Below are positions 1 to 7,227 of a DNA stretch of 64,000 nucleotides, in pieces. Each line of letters starts with the position of its first letter. Position 1 is the first letter of the stretch. The stretch spans positions 124,001-188,000 of the forward strand of contig NZ_PPDB01000001.1 in NCBI RefSeq assembly GCF_002959855.1. Reading direction: 5' to 3'. The position numbers and the translations under genes are program-made. The notes below the pieces were generated by a model that was not told where the DNA came from, did not search any database, and was given only the letters and a program-made list of their open reading frames with translations. The stretch comes from Veillonella denticariosi JCM 15641. Lineage in GTDB: Bacteria; Bacillota; Negativicutes; Veillonellales; Veillonellaceae.

Positions 1-1
1 T

Positions 2-109
2 GTGCTTAGATTTCCTTTCGGATTAATTGCCGGGTTCATTTACTATAAAACAGGAAAGCTAGCGTACCCTATTTTATTACATTTAATATATAATGCAATG
101 CTTGTTTGA
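2..109 (+). CDS. C-terminal end of a CPBP-family intramembrane protease (partial)
   Basis: Only the last 35 codons lie in the window. The frame open from base 2 reads a hydrophobic tail with the motif H-L-I-Y-N-A close to the end, which is the last conserved His/Asn box of CPBP (CAAX/Abi) intramembrane metalloproteases, here followed by only four residues. CPBP proteases often accompany peptide-antibiotic or modified-peptide loci, where they process or give immunity to the peptide. The gene is followed within 40 bases by a small membrane protein, an ABC exporter and a radical SAM enzyme on the same strand, so it probably belongs to that unit. The identity rests on one short motif. Confidence 0.6.
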   Translation: MLRFPFGLIAGFIYYKTGKLAYPILLHLIYNAMLV

Positions 110-148
110 TGTAAAATGGTAATTATTAATGATTCAAGGAGGCCGATT

Positions 149-565
149 ATGAAAAAATATGTTTTTATATTGTCTCTTGTATATCTTCTCAGTATATTTG
201 CCCTTACGGTATATACTGATCAATTTAATGGATTATCTGTTTTGGGTATCCTTGCAGCTCAAATTCTTATTTCGATTATTCTTTTGTTTCTTTTCAGAAA
301 TCAAGCAAAACAACATTTGAAGACATTGGCAGGACTTAATATTGCTTTTTTTGCAGTATATAGCTTTTTACAGAATTTCTTTATCTTAACAGGCAGCAGA
401 CTTGAAACAATTCTGGCAAATAGTAATTTTATAAACAGTAATAATGTAACCGTACAAGCTAACAATCCAATAGAAGATACTATTACCGGCATCGTTATTT
501 TCGCGATTTTACATTGGTTTGTTACCTATCGATTAAGTAGAGCAAAGAAAGATGAAACGGTTTAG
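149..565 (+). CDS. small integral membrane protein of the peptide-modification-like locus
   Basis: 138 residues. An earlier in-frame ATG exists at 116, but the ATG at 149 is preceded by AAGGAGG at ideal distance, so I chose it. The product is almost entirely hydrophobic with about four predicted membrane segments (roughly residues 4-22, 30-50, 62-85 and 112-130). I recognise no family. It overlaps the following ABC transporter gene by 14 bases, which implies translational coupling and a shared role, for example an accessory subunit of the exporter or an immunity protein. The function is not assignable from sequence. Confidence 0.65.
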   Translation: MKKYVFILSLVYLLSIFALTVYTDQFNGLSVLGILAAQILISIILLFLFRNQAKQHLKTLAGLNIAFFAVYSFLQNFFILTGSRLETILANSNFINSNNVTVQANNPIEDTITGIVIFAILHWFVTYRLSRAKKDETV

Positions 566-2285
566 CTTACTCTTTCAAAAACCGTTAATGGCGATAAGTT
601 CATTAACGCTAGCCATCCTTTATGCAATCGCGTTGCCGGCATTAGCGCTGTTAATACAATGGATTACTAATACTTTGGTTGAAAAACAGGAAATCAGTTC
701 CGCTCAGGTAATGATATCTTTAGGATTTGCAGTGGCTGTTCTTGGCATATCGGCTTTATATGTATATGTAAAGGATCGATTGATAAATTCTATAATACGA
801 ATGGAAAAGAACCGTATTTTTACAGAAGTATTTAGTAAGAATATAAGTGATTTCCGTAAGAATAATACATCCGTTTATACATCTGTTCTCAATCAAGATA
901 TTTATATTATTGAAGATGATTATTTTGAGACCCTGTATAGTATTGTCGGTGGCATAGCTACAGTTATTGCTGCATTTGTTATTATGTGGTTTATATACTA
1001 TAAAATTATCTTTATTATGCTAGGGTTAGTTATAGCAGGCTTGATCATCCCCAACTTACTAGGCACTAAGATGGGGAAGTATAAGAACGAATATCTCGTC
1101 AGTTTTGGACAGTTTAATGGTGTTATAAAAGATTATTTTAATGCTTTTGAAGTCATCAAGGCTTATCGTGTATTGGTAAATGTTATAAATTCGTTTGGCC
1201 GATATAATAATGCACTTGAAAGTAAAAGACTGAAAAGTAAGTTGTTCGAAGATATTGTTTTGGTTGTTTCTAATTTTGCCGCATTTATGTTGAGCTTGGC
1301 AATGTTTCTCATATGTGCCTATTACGTGAGTATAAATGAAATACGTGTGGGCGATATGGTTGCCGTTGTGCAGCTTTCCAACAGTATTATGAGCCCTATT
1401 ATGATGATATTGTTGTCATTGGGGCGTGTCATTTCGGCAAAAAAAGTATGGAATAATATCGATGAGATCAAGTTGCGAAAATCTGGTGTTCATGATATTG
1501 ATATCGATAAACTACATGATACCGATCAGATTCAATTCAGTAAAAGCATAGAATTTAAAGATGTCAGTTTTGCTTATCCGGGAAAAGAACAGAATACACT
1601 TCAAGATATCAATATAGTATTCGAGAAAGGTAAAAAGTACGCAATTGTAGGCATGTCCGGAAGTGGGAAAACAACTTTATTAAAGATGATTTTGCGTTAT
1701 TTTGACAACTACTCAGGCTCTATATTTATTGATGGATACGAATACAGTAAAATTGATGATGAATCCGTGTATGATAATATCACATATATGCAGCAGCATA
1801 GTGTGATGTTCAATGATACGTTGGAATACAATTTGACGTTGGGTAACACGGTTTCCGATAACTTATTGGATCAGGCTATTGATAAGGCAAATCTAAGAAA
1901 GACCGTTGATAAATTAGCTAAAGGACTTAAAACGATTGTTCAGGAGAACGGAATTAATTTCTCCGGTGGAGAGAAAAAGCGTATTGAAATATGCAGAGCG
2001 CTTTTAAAGAAATCGGATATTGTTATAGTTGATGAGTTCTCGTTCGGACTCGACAATCTTACTGCTAAAATATTGGAACGAGAGCTGGTGGGACTTGATG
2101 CAACGGTTATTAATGTTACGCACTTCTTGGACGAAGATATCTTGAGATTATATGATGAAATTATTGTATTAGAGGACGGTAGCATTCGAGAAGTCGGATG
2201 TTTTGATGAATTGTACGATAATGGGTCTTTATTCTACCGACTAATAGAAAAAGGAGGAGAAGTGAATGAGCAACATGCTTCATGA
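552..2285 (+). CDS. ABC transporter, fused permease and ATPase (exporter type)
   Basis: 577 residues with a six-helix transmembrane domain in about 1-310 and a nucleotide-binding domain in about 340-570. Visible motifs are the Walker A loop G-M-S-G-S-G-K-T-T near residue 367, the ABC signature F-S-G-G-E near 470, Walker B I-V-I-V-D-E near 490 and the switch His in V-T-H-F. This is the half-size type IV exporter arrangement that works as a homodimer. There is no N-terminal C39 peptidase domain, so leader cleavage would need another enzyme, such as the CPBP protease upstream. The start overlaps the preceding gene and the 3' end overlaps the radical SAM gene by 20 bases. A likely role is export of a modified peptide, inferred from context only. 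Confidence 0.9.
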   Translation: MKRFSLLFQKPLMAISSLTLAILYAIALPALALLIQWITNTLVEKQEISSAQVMISLGFAVAVLGISALYVYVKDRLINSIIRMEKNRIFTEVFSKNISDFRKNNTSVYTSVLNQDIYIIEDDYFETLYSIVGGIATVIAAFVIMWFIYYKIIFIMLGLVIAGLIIPNLLGTKMGKYKNEYLVSFGQFNGVIKDYFNAFEVIKAYRVLVNVINSFGRYNNALESKRLKSKLFEDIVLVVSNFAAFMLSLAMFLICAYYVSINEIRVGDMVAVVQLSNSIMSPIMMILLSLGRVISAKKVWNNIDEIKLRKSGVHDIDIDKLHDTDQIQFSKSIEFKDVSFAYPGKEQNTLQDINIVFEKGKKYAIVGMSGSGKTTLLKMILRYFDNYSGSIFIDGYEYSKIDDESVYDNITYMQQHSVMFNDTLEYNLTLGNTVSDNLLDQAIDKANLRKTVDKLAKGLKTIVQENGINFSGGEKKRIEICRALLKKSDIVIVDEFSFGLDNLTAKILERELVGLDATVINVTHFLDEDILRLYDEIIVLEDGSIREVGCFDELYDNGSLFYRLIEKGGEVNEQHAS

Positions 2286-3501
2286 TAGGACTTATTTATT
2301 TAATGTCAAAGGTGTAAACATCATTGGCAATGGTGATAATGGTGCAATAATCGGTCTGGATGACGAGGGATTAAATTTTATTGATAAAATTAAACAGGGC
2401 AAGCTCGGTGAATGTAGTCTAAGTGATAAAGAGAAACAGATTATGACGGCTTTGAATGAGCTCGGTTATTTTACGAGATCTGCCGGCAACTTGGATACTG
2501 CCTATCTCCACGTGACAGATCGATGTAATTTAAGCTGTGTTGGGTGTTATTCTTTCATAGAAAATCGTAACTCACAAAAGGATTTATCTACTGAAGAATT
2601 ATTAAATATTGTCGATCAACTGGCGGAATGTGGTGTCAAAGGAATAACCATATCCGGTGGGGAACCTTTTTTGAGAACCGATATGCCACAAATACTCGAA
2701 CGCATTAAGAAGCATAATATGTATGCTGCCGCGATTACAAACGGTACAATGGACTGGGATCGGGTTAAAGAAGCCCTTCCGTACCTTGATGTTTTGAATG
2801 TATCGGTGGACGGATATAATAGGGAAACACGGTTTATCAGAAATGACGGTATAATGGATAAGGTATTGGATTTCGTTGAACATTTCAAAGATTCTATCTC
2901 TGTCAATCTAGTGTTTACTTTGCACAAGAAAAATGTTGAATATATGAAAGAATATATTCAACTTGCAAACGAATTAAATGTATCCTCTAATTTTAGTATA
3001 TTCTCAGTAGACCCGTACGATGAAACGTTTTCCGGCTTCGTTTTAGATGAAAGTGATCTTGGTAAAATTTCAAAGTTCGTTAATGACGTAGAGGGTGTTT
3101 ACATTGAAGATAGTGTTATTAACGGACAGAGTGACGGTCTTGACGGATTAGGATGCAAAGTCGGTTGTGGCCTAGGGTGCGGTATAGTCAGTGTTGCCGC
3201 TAATGGAGATGTTTTTCCTTGTCATATGCTACATAAAGAGGAGATGAAATTGGGCAGTCTTAAGACTGATTCTTTGAAGAATATTCTTAAGAGTAAAGAA
3301 GCAAAGTGGTCCGGAATAACGGTAGATGATATTTCAGACTGCAGTGACTGTGAATATAAATATATGTGTGGCGGCGGCTGTCGCGGCAGATCCTATTTAT
3401 ATCACAAAGCTTTAGAGCACAAAGATCCGTTCTGTACATTGACAAAACTATACTTGAATAAACGCACAAAGATTTTTGAACAGATTGCTCAGCAAGGATA
3501 A
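2266..3501 (+). CDS. radical SAM/SPASM-domain peptide-modifying enzyme
   Basis: 411 residues. The radical SAM cluster motif C-x3-C-x2-C is at C87, C91 and C94, followed by the G-G-E-P motif (S-G-G-E-P-F) that binds S-adenosylmethionine. The C-terminal part, from about residue 295, holds a cysteine-rich SPASM domain (C-G-L-G-C-G, F-P-C-H, C-S-D-C, Y-M-C-G-G-G-C and a final F-C) expected to ligate auxiliary 4Fe-4S clusters. Residues 1-75 form a small domain that could be a PqqD-like leader-binding element, which is a guess. Such enzymes usually crosslink or epimerise ribosomal peptides. Together with the exporter and CPBP protease this suggests a RiPP locus, but I found no precursor peptide in the window. 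It could lie upstream of base 1. Confidence 0.88.
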   Translation: MSNMLHDRTYLFNVKGVNIIGNGDNGAIIGLDDEGLNFIDKIKQGKLGECSLSDKEKQIMTALNELGYFTRSAGNLDTAYLHVTDRCNLSCVGCYSFIENRNSQKDLSTEELLNIVDQLAECGVKGITISGGEPFLRTDMPQILERIKKHNMYAAAITNGTMDWDRVKEALPYLDVLNVSVDGYNRETRFIRNDGIMDKVLDFVEHFKDSISVNLVFTLHKKNVEYMKEYIQLANELNVSSNFSIFSVDPYDETFSGFVLDESDLGKISKFVNDVEGVYIEDSVINGQSDGLDGLGCKVGCGLGCGIVSVAANGDVFPCHMLHKEEMKLGSLKTDSLKNILKSKEAKWSGITVDDISDCSDCEYKYMCGGGCRGRSYLYHKALEHKDPFCTLTKLYLNKRTKIFEQIAQQG

Positions 3502-3538
3502 AAAAATTATGCAATGCATACATTTTATCAAAACTGAT

Positions 3539-3568
3539 TTGACAATTATTATATTTCCGCCCTATAAT
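3539..3568 (+). promoter_or_regulatory. predicted sigma-70 promoter for the ileS T-box leader
   Basis: TTGACA, an 18-base spacer and TATAAT. Both hexamers are perfect. Transcription would start near 3575, giving an untranslated leader of about 330 bases that matches the T-box element downstream. Confidence 0.8.
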
Positions 3569-3589
3569 TATCTAGTATATAAGAATATT

Positions 3590-3890
3590 GCGTTGAAAAA
3601 GACGGCACACATCGGAAGGGTTTAGTAGAGACCGAACTCATGGGCTGAAAGGTTTGGAAATCCGGATGTATGCGGATCACTTTGGAGCAAGCGGCATTGC
3701 CGCCGGTGAACACCGTTATATGTTTAAGTGGCTTTCACTAAGTGTGATGAGTTGCGTCTTATGTGTTACAATCATGCGCAAGCGTGATGTGATAATTGCA
3801 GAAGTGCGGTGGCGCAAGCTTTCACAGAAGGTCAGTAGGGTGGTACCACGGATATGACGTCCGTCCCTTCGGGGACGGGCGATTTTTTTA
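3590..3890 (+). promoter_or_regulatory. T-box leader riboswitch controlling ileS (tRNA-Ile)
   Basis: The leader ends with a near-consensus T-box sequence at 3837-3851 (AGGGTGGTACCACGG), which pairs with the uncharged tRNA acceptor end and forms the antiterminator. Upstream is a Stem I region with an AGTAGAGA 5' side, a GGGCTGAAAGG apical part and the typical GGATCACTTTGGAGC 3' side. The triplet ATC at 3676-3678, followed by a purine, is a good specifier codon for isoleucine, consistent with the ileS gene downstream. Uncharged tRNA-Ile would stabilise the antiterminator and allow ileS transcription. The specifier position is my reading by analogy to other T-boxes, not a folded model. Confidence 0.92.
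3861..3889 (+). terminator. T-box regulated intrinsic terminator
   Basis: The stem CCGTCCC / GGGACGG closes a TTCG loop and is followed by GCGA and a run of seven T. Its 5' arm lies just after the T-box sequence, so the antiterminator and terminator are mutually exclusive, as in other T-box leaders. Confidence 0.92.
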
Positions 3891-3907
3891 TGTAAAAGGA
3901 GCACATC

Positions 3908-6742
3908 ATGGATTACGGTAAGACGTTACATTTGCCTGAAACAGAATTCCCGATGCGCGGCAATTTGCCGAAACGGGAACCGGAAATTTTGAAATTCTGG
4001 AAAGATCACAAAATATATGAAAAACGCTTGGAATTGCGTAAGGGTGCGAAATCGTTCATCCTGCACGACGGACCTCCATATGCGAACGGTAAATTGCATA
4101 TCGGTCATGCCCTCAACAAGACGTTGAAGGATATCGTTATGAAATACAAAACGATGACCGGTCATTATACACGTTATATTCCGGGCTGGGATACGCACGG
4201 CTTGCCTATCGAGCATGCGGTTATTAAGAATACGGGCCTTAACCGTCATGAAATGGCGCCATTGGATTTGCGCAACAAATGTAAGGAATATGCATTAGAA
4301 TGCGTAGAAACACAAAAACAGGATTTTATTCGTTTCGGTGTATTAGGCGAATGGGACCGTCCGTATTTGACATTGCGCCCTGAGTTCGAAGTAAAACAGA
4401 TTGGCATCTTCGGCGAAATGGCAAAAAGCGGCCATATTTACAAAGGTCTTAAAACCGTATACTGGTGTACACACTGTGAAACCGCATTAGCGGAGGCGGA
4501 AATCGAATACGCTGAGAAAAAATCCTTCTCCATCTACGTAAAATTCCCTTATGTATCCGAGAAAAAGGTGACATTGCCGGCCGGGGTTGATCCGAAACAA
4601 GCATTCGCTGTTATCTGGACAACAACTCCTTGGACAATGCCTGCCAACGTAGCAATCTCCGTTAATCCTGAACTTGAATACGGCTGGGTAAAAGCAGGCG
4701 ATGAATACTACTTGATGGCTACGGAACTCGTTGATTCTGCAATGAAAGACATCGGTATCGAAGACTATGAAATTGTAAATCGTTTCTCCGGTGCCGATTT
4801 GGAATTGGCTGAGTTCAAACATCCGTTCGTAGAACGTAAATCCACTGTATTATGCGGTGACCATGTAACGCTTGAAGCTGGTACCGGTTGCGTTCATACG
4901 GCGCCTGCACACGGTGAAGACGACTTTAACATCGTTCAACGTTACAACAAAGAGGGCAAAACAGAGCTTCCTATCGTGTCTCTCGTGAATGAAACTGGTA
5001 ATTACACGAAACAAGTGGATGACAACCGTTATGGCGATACCGAGTTCCCGTTGGCGGGCGTGGAAATTCACGATGCAGAGGTGCCTGTTATTAAAATTCT
5101 GGCGCATAATAATGCATTGCTTCACAAATCCAGCTTGCGTCATCAATACGCTCACTGCTGGCGTTGTAAAAATCCTGTAATCTACCGTGCAACGGAACAG
5201 TGGTTCTCCTCCGTTGACGGCTACCGTCAACAGGCGCTTGATGCTATCGATAATCAGGTGCAATGGATCCCTAAATGGGGTCACGACCGCATCTTCAACA
5301 TGGTTCGCGACCGCGGTGACTGGGTAATTTCCCGTCAACGTATCTGGGGTGTGCCGATTCCTATTTATTATTGTGAAAGCTGCGGTGAACATATCATCAA
5401 CGATGATACCATTAAGGCTTTACAGGAAAAGGTCGCGGTAGAAGGTTCCGATGCATGGTGGGCACATAGTGCTAAAGAATTGTTACCGGAAGGCTTCAAA
5501 TGTCCTCATTGCGGTCATGATGAATTCAAAAAAGAAACGGACATCATGGACGTATGGTTCGACTCCGGTTCTTCCTGGGCGGGCGTACTTGAAGTCAATG
5601 ATCTTGATGTACCATGTGCTATGTACCTTGAAGGCTCCGACCAACATCGCGGCTGGTTCAACTCTTCCCTGTTGACGGCTGTGGCAACAACCGGAAAAGC
5701 TCCGTACAATTCCGTATTGACTCACGGCTTCGTCGTGGACGGCGAAGGTCGCAAGATGTCCAAATCCGTAGGGAATACGGTAGCGCCTAGTGATATCATC
5801 GACGTATACGGCGCAGACGTTATGCGTTTGTGGGTATCCTCCGCGGATTATCAGGCGGACGTGCGCCTCTCCAAAGATATCGTAAAACAGTTATCTGAAG
5901 TGTACCGTAAGATTCGTAACACATTCCGTTTCTTATTGGGCAACTTGGATGACTTCAATCCTAACACTGATAAAGTGGCGTATGCGGATATGTCCGAATT
6001 CGATAAATGGGCATTATTGCGCTTGGAAGAAGTGCGTCAAAAGGTTACAGACGCATATGAAAACTATGAATTCCACATGTTGTATCATGCAATCCATAAC
6101 TTCTGTACAGTAGACTTGAGCTCCATCTATCTGGATGTGATGAAGGATACGATGTATGCTGAAAGCCAGAATGATGTAGCTCGTCGCTCCGCTCAAACGG
6201 CTATGTATGAGATCCTGAAAACTCTCGTGGCTATGGTGGCACCGGTGCTTTCTTTCACAGCGGAAGAAGTTTGGAAATATATGCCTAAAGAAGACGGCAT
6301 GCCTGAATCTGTTATGCTCATCGATTGGCCGCAAGGTCATGCGGATCATTTCAATCAGGCATTAGCGGATAAATGGAGTCAATTATTAGACTTGCGTACA
6401 TCGATTCAAAAAGCATTGGAAACCGCGCGTCAAGACAAAACAATCGGTCATCCATTAGATGCAGCCATCACAGTATACGCTGAAGGTGCTGCTTTCGATG
6501 CATTGCATGCACTTGGTGAAGAAGGTTTGGCTAAACTTGTCATCGTATCCGAAGCGCACATCGTAAACGGCGCTGCACCGGCTGAGGCTGTAAAAGACGA
6601 AGAAACCGGCGTTGCTACCGTTGTTGTCGCATCGGGTCTTGAAAAATGCGAACGCTGCTGGATCCATCGCGATACGGTAGGTCAGGACAGTGAACATCCT
6701 ACATTATGCCACCGTTGCGCCGAGGTAGTAATAAATATATAA
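3908..6742 (+). CDS. ileS: isoleucyl-tRNA synthetase
   Basis: 944 residues, the normal length for bacterial IleRS. It charges tRNA-Ile with isoleucine in the cytoplasm. The class I signature H-I-G-H is at residues 64-67 (after P-P-Y-A-N-G) and K-M-S-K-S near 616-620. Between them is the CP1 editing domain with W-T-T-T-P-W-T-M-P. The C-terminus carries the zinc-binding cysteines C-x2-C ... C-x2-C (C-E-R-C and C-H-R-C). An AAAGGAG site precedes the ATG. Expression should be controlled by the upstream T-box. Nothing unusual is seen. Confidence 0.98.
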   Translation: MDYGKTLHLPETEFPMRGNLPKREPEILKFWKDHKIYEKRLELRKGAKSFILHDGPPYANGKLHIGHALNKTLKDIVMKYKTMTGHYTRYIPGWDTHGLPIEHAVIKNTGLNRHEMAPLDLRNKCKEYALECVETQKQDFIRFGVLGEWDRPYLTLRPEFEVKQIGIFGEMAKSGHIYKGLKTVYWCTHCETALAEAEIEYAEKKSFSIYVKFPYVSEKKVTLPAGVDPKQAFAVIWTTTPWTMPANVAISVNPELEYGWVKAGDEYYLMATELVDSAMKDIGIEDYEIVNRFSGADLELAEFKHPFVERKSTVLCGDHVTLEAGTGCVHTAPAHGEDDFNIVQRYNKEGKTELPIVSLVNETGNYTKQVDDNRYGDTEFPLAGVEIHDAEVPVIKILAHNNALLHKSSLRHQYAHCWRCKNPVIYRATEQWFSSVDGYRQQALDAIDNQVQWIPKWGHDRIFNMVRDRGDWVISRQRIWGVPIPIYYCESCGEHIINDDTIKALQEKVAVEGSDAWWAHSAKELLPEGFKCPHCGHDEFKKETDIMDVWFDSGSSWAGVLEVNDLDVPCAMYLEGSDQHRGWFNSSLLTAVATTGKAPYNSVLTHGFVVDGEGRKMSKSVGNTVAPSDIIDVYGADVMRLWVSSADYQADVRLSKDIVKQLSEVYRKIRNTFRFLLGNLDDFNPNTDKVAYADMSEFDKWALLRLEEVRQKVTDAYENYEFHMLYHAIHNFCTVDLSSIYLDVMKDTMYAESQNDVARRSAQTAMYEILKTLVAMVAPVLSFTAEEVWKYMPKEDGMPESVMLIDWPQGHADHFNQALADKWSQLLDLRTSIQKALETARQDKTIGHPLDAAITVYAEGAAFDALHALGEEGLAKLVIVSEAHIVNGAAPAEAVKDEETGVATVVVASGLEKCERCWIHRDTVGQDSEHPTLCHRCAEVVINI

Positions 6743-6843
6743 TATTTAGTGAATATAAAGTTGGAAATAATTGTATTTATCTGATATGTTAGTTATAGTG
6801 TTTTTATCAAATCAATTTGATTATAATATTGAACGTTTTAAGA

Positions 6844-6849
6844 TATAAT
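6844..6849 (+). promoter_or_regulatory. possible -10 element for the small gene after ileS
   Basis: A perfect TATAAT lies about 35-50 bases before the small gene. I see no good -35 at the right distance. A near-palindrome (ATCAAATCAATTTGAT) sits about 35 bases further upstream and could be an operator. Weak evidence. Confidence 0.35.
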
Positions 6850-6878
6850 AATCATATAGAGTAACGGTTTCATTATTT

Positions 6879-7121
6879 TTGAATGGAGGGCTCAACTATG
6901 TCCATGGCAAAAAAATAGAGAAAAAATTATTGGATAAAGAAGAAAAGCGTGCTAATGAATTATTAGACGAGTTAGATATGGATAAAAAAGATGATTCCGA
7001 TATTGCAGTGAATGTAGAAACCGGTAATAAGTTCTATGATCGATTATTGAAAAAAGAGACAAAACGAATGTATGAACAAGAAGAGGAATTAGGTATAAAA
7101 CCTAATTCAGACAAAAAATAA
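6879..7121 (+). CDS. small charged protein; start region carries an A7 frameshift site
   Basis: The open frame from TTG at 6879 gives 80 residues rich in Lys, Glu and Asp, predicted largely helical, with no family I recognise. The start is odd. The GGAGGG ribosome site at 6885-6890 lies inside this frame and points instead to ATG 6898 (or 6904), which is in another frame and stops after six codons at 6916. That ATG frame contains the heptamer A AAA AAA at 6909-6915, and a -1 shift there would join M-S-M-A-K-K to the long frame at I-E-K-K-L-L-D-K. So the true product may begin at 6898 and need slippage, or the A7 run may be a phase-variable or miscounted A8. Confidence 0.6.
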   Translation: MNGGLNYVHGKKIEKKLLDKEEKRANELLDELDMDKKDDSDIAVNVETGNKFYDRLLKKETKRMYEQEEELGIKPNSDKK

Positions 7122-7191
7122 ATTAAAGAACAGTCGTATATAAAATGATTATTTTGTAATACTCACATACAGATGGTTTGTTTTATAGCTT

Positions 7192-7227
7192 TAGCAGTGG
7201 TTACATCAGTAGCCACTGCTATTTTTA
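7192..7227 (+). terminator. intrinsic terminator, probably bidirectional
   Basis: The stem TAGCAGTGG / CCACTGCTA is followed by ATTTTTATTA. It sits between two converging genes, whose 3' ends at 7121 and 7228 face each other, and could serve both. Confidence 0.75.

Noticed and set aside
3654-3857. 67-codon ORF inside the T-box leader
   Set aside because: It covers the Stem I to T-box region, has no ribosome site, and the RNA structure explains the sequence.
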